The notes under the pieces: generated by a model
Database searches by the model: none
What the model saw: only the letters and a program-made list of their open reading frames with translations
Told to the model about the DNA's origin: nothing
Assembly: GCA_905182095.1 (NCBI GenBank)
Contig: CAJJAQ010000126.1
Coordinates: 1-34,972, forward strand
Length of the DNA: 34,972 nucleotides
From: an uncultured Pseudomonadales bacterium
GTDB lineage: Bacteria > Pseudomonadota > Gammaproteobacteria > Pseudomonadales > Azotimanducaceae
Direction: 5' to 3'
Made by a program: the position numbers and the translations under genes
Shown: in pieces, positions 32,948 through 34,972 of the stretch
Layout of the letters: every line of letters begins with the position of its first letter
Numbering within the stretch: the first letter of the stretch is position 1

Positions 32948-34648
32948 ATGAGCTCTAAATCTGCAAAACAACCACATGACGCGGCGCACTCCTTGAGTCG
33001 CCAATTGAGTCTGTATTTTTTCCTCGCCCTTATTTTTGTCGCTGGTTTGCTCTTCGCATTGAATCAACTGGCCGGCCTTATGGGCACTGCTAGCCAGGAA
33101 GCCCAAGCCGTGGACTTTGCCAACAATAGTATTTCTGCCGTACTGCGTGAAGAACCACCACAACTAGATTCAAGCAAATCCACCGACTCATCGTCTGGCT
33201 TGGTGCTCGGTCATATTATGGAAGGTTTGTTGCGTATGGACCTGCAAGATCGTCTAGAGCCTGGCGTTGCTGAACGTTGGCAAGTCACGCCCACCCACGC
33301 CACTTTTTGGCTGCGCAAAGATGCCAAATGGAGTGATGGCAAGCCCATTACAGCCGCTGACTTTATCTTTGCTTGGCAACTGGCACTCAAACCAGAAACT
33401 GCCTCCCAGTATGCCACCCTGCTGTACCCGATAGAAAATGCTGAAGCCATTAACAGTGGCGAACTGCCCGCCAGCGCCCTTGGCGTTAGCGCCCCAGACC
33501 CAAACACTTTAGTGGTTAAATTGTCCCGTCCCGTTGCCTTCTTTGATAAGCTGGTTGTATTCCCAACATTTTTCCCTATTCGCGAAGATTTTTACAAAGC
33601 AACCCAAGGGCGCTTTGGTTCAGATGCCAAAGACTTACTGTATAGCGGGCCCTATGTCATTAAGAATTGGGTACACAGCGCCAACATGCTGTTAGAGCGC
33701 AACCCACACTACTGGGACAACAATCGGGGCAAGCTTGCACAGATTAATTTTGCCTACATAACATCGGATGCCACCGCGACCCTGAATTTCTTCAAAGACG
33801 AAAGAATAGCTCTAGCTCGCCTACAAGCAGAGAATCTAACCGAAGCCTTACGCTTAAAATGGCCCATTCGGCGCTTTGCAGATGGCACCGTTTTCTACCT
33901 GGAGTTCAACCATCGGCAAGAACGTATTAGCCGCAATCTGAACTTTCGCAAGGCCATTCAACATGTCCTTGATATGGAAGAACTGGTCTACAAAGTGACT
34001 AAGTTGCCAGGCTATCTGCCTGGAAAGTCACTGTTCCCGGAATGGCTAATAGGCGTAGAAAAAACTCTGCGCGAAGAGTATCCGGCCACTACTGTGACAG
34101 TTGATCATGCCAAGGCTAAGGCCTATCTAGCGCTGGCTCAACAAGAGTTAGGTTTGGCGAAGCTCCCAGAAATCACACTACTGACCAGCGATAACCCAGT
34201 ATCGAATATTCAATCAGAATGGCTGCAAGAAGTGCTCAAACAAACTCTGGGCATAACGGTAAAAATAGACAAACAAATTTTCAAACAGCGATTGGCAAAA
34301 ATGACTTCTGGAGATTTCGATCTGCTACTCGGCGGCTGGGGACCAGACTACAATGACCCGCTGACCTACGGTGATCTTTTTGCTTCTTGGAATCTAAATA
34401 ATCGCGGCAAATACAACAGCCCACAAATGGATGAACTCGTCGCTACAGCGCAAAATGCGACCGCAACCCCAGACCGCATGCAGGCCTTTGGCGATATTCA
34501 GCGACAGCTTTTTGACGACGTAGTGATTTTGCCTATGTACGAACGAGGGGTCACTTATGTGGTGCATCCGCAATTGAAGGGGGTAAAGCGTCGCGTCATT
34601 GGCGCAGAAACAGATTACACCTACGCCTACCTCGACCCGGATACCTAA
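32948..34648 (+). CDS. oppA: Oligopeptide ABC transporter binding protein (OppA/DppA, SBP family 5)
   Basis: A 566-residue solute-binding protein. A hydrophobic segment at about 22-42 (LSLYFFLALIFVAGLLFALN) is preceded by a longer polar N-terminus, so it looks like a membrane-anchored or late-signal version rather than a classic short signal peptide or lipoprotein; no lipobox Cys is seen. Family-5 markers: LVLGHIMEGLLRMD, LEPGVAERW, FWLRKDAKWSDGKPITAADF, LLERNPHYWDN and GGWGPDYNDP. It binds peptides in the periplasm and passes them to the permease that follows after 36 bp. Confidence 0.92.
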   Translation: MSSKSAKQPHDAAHSLSRQLSLYFFLALIFVAGLLFALNQLAGLMGTASQEAQAVDFANNSISAVLREEPPQLDSSKSTDSSSGLVLGHIMEGLLRMDLQDRLEPGVAERWQVTPTHATFWLRKDAKWSDGKPITAADFIFAWQLALKPETASQYATLLYPIENAEAINSGELPASALGVSAPDPNTLVVKLSRPVAFFDKLVVFPTFFPIREDFYKATQGRFGSDAKDLLYSGPYVIKNWVHSANMLLERNPHYWDNNRGKLAQINFAYITSDATATLNFFKDERIALARLQAENLTEALRLKWPIRRFADGTVFYLEFNHRQERISRNLNFRKAIQHVLDMEELVYKVTKLPGYLPGKSLFPEWLIGVEKTLREEYPATTVTVDHAKAKAYLALAQQELGLAKLPEITLLTSDNPVSNIQSEWLQEVLKQTLGITVKIDKQIFKQRLAKMTSGDFDLLLGGWGPDYNDPLTYGDLFASWNLNNRGKYNSPQMDELVATAQNATATPDRMQAFGDIQRQLFDDVVILPMYERGVTYVVHPQLKGVKRRVIGAETDYTYAYLDPDT

Positions 34649-34684
34649 TATGCTAATACAAGTTTATTTTCGGCTGACGAACTG

Positions 34685-34972
34685 ATGCTTATTTATACCC
34701 TTAAGCGCCTCGCACTCGGCGTGCTAACAGTTTGGTTTATTGCAACAGCAACATTCTTTGGTATGCATGCCGTGCCTGGCGATCCACTGTCTAGTGATAA
34801 ATCGACCACTGCGCAAATTCGCGCCAACTTAGAAGCCAAATATGGCTTAGATAAACCGCTACTCACTCAATATGCTATTTATTTAAAGAACATATCCCAA
34901 GGCGATTTCGGTATTTCTTTCACCCAGGAAAATCGCCAAGTTAACGACATCATTAAAGAACACTTTCCCATT
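34685..34972 (+). CDS. oppB: Oligopeptide ABC transporter permease, N-terminal part
   Basis: The window ends inside this gene after 96 codons. It reads MLIYTLKRLALGVLTVWFIA, a first membrane helix, then FFGMHAVPGDPL and ANLEAKYGLDKPLLTQYAIYLKNISQGDFGISF, the standard start of OppB/DppB-type permeases. It follows oppA after 36 bp, so an opp/dpp operon continues beyond the window. Confidence 0.93.
   Translation, partial: MLIYTLKRLALGVLTVWFIATATFFGMHAVPGDPLSSDKSTTAQIRANLEAKYGLDKPLLTQYAIYLKNISQGDFGISFTQENRQVNDIIKEHFPI

Overview
The window looks like chromosomal DNA from a free-living, probably marine gammaproteobacterium. The pointers are near-balanced base composition, a DbpA/RhlE helicase pair, DksA/TraR, MoxR-CoxE, a ferric-iron Fbp importer with a good Fur site, and many CoA-ester enzymes. 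The Cellvibrionales-like groups (Spongiibacteraceae, Halieaceae, Porticoccaceae) are my best guess, but no rRNA or taxonomic marker is present to prove it. I see no insertion sequence, integrase, phage gene, CRISPR array, tRNA or rRNA. Genes change strand often and sit in short operons.

Layout. 1-5339 is all on the minus strand: a partial thiolase, a nitronate monooxygenase-like flavoprotein, a two-domain DsbA/2-hydroxychromene-2-carboxylate isomerase-like fusion and a penicillin/AHL acylase-family hydrolase. 5340-8911 holds two convergent DEAD-box helicases; the RhlE-like one has a leader with three hairpins and an unusual DECD motif II. 8963-10468 is an Fe-S-type photolyase relative that lacks the cluster cysteines; a perfect 8-bp dyad lies upstream of it. 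10796-15228 is a small unknown gene plus a ferric-iron ABC importer split over two strands (permease minus, ATPase and binding protein plus), with a Fur-like site before the binding protein. 15513-19223 holds DoxX, a CaiB-type CoA transferase, an SDR and a TesB thioesterase. 19513-21346 holds two related four-helix-type membrane proteins, a 42-residue membrane microprotein and a NIPSNAP-like protein.

21375-24746 is a tightly overlapping rmlBACD operon making dTDP-L-rhamnose. It converges on a glycosyltransferase, behind which lies a decayed SAM-dependent methyltransferase, so the region looks like a reduced surface-polysaccharide locus. 26530-28178 is a sodium:solute symporter translationally coupled to a 64-residue membrane protein. 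Then follow a glutathione S-transferase, a shikimate-kinase-like enzyme with an altered substrate loop, a DksA/TraR zinc-finger protein, a MoxR AAA+ ATPase with its CoxE-like VWA partner, and the start of an oligopeptide ABC importer (binding protein and truncated permease).

The most interesting points are the photolyase without cluster ligands and its upstream dyad, the structured helicase leader, the symporter-microprotein pair, the paired membrane proteins with a microprotein, the methyltransferase pseudogene, and several short tandem repeats sitting right after stop codons. I did not find a clearly new multi-gene system; most of the window is ordinary chromosomal content.
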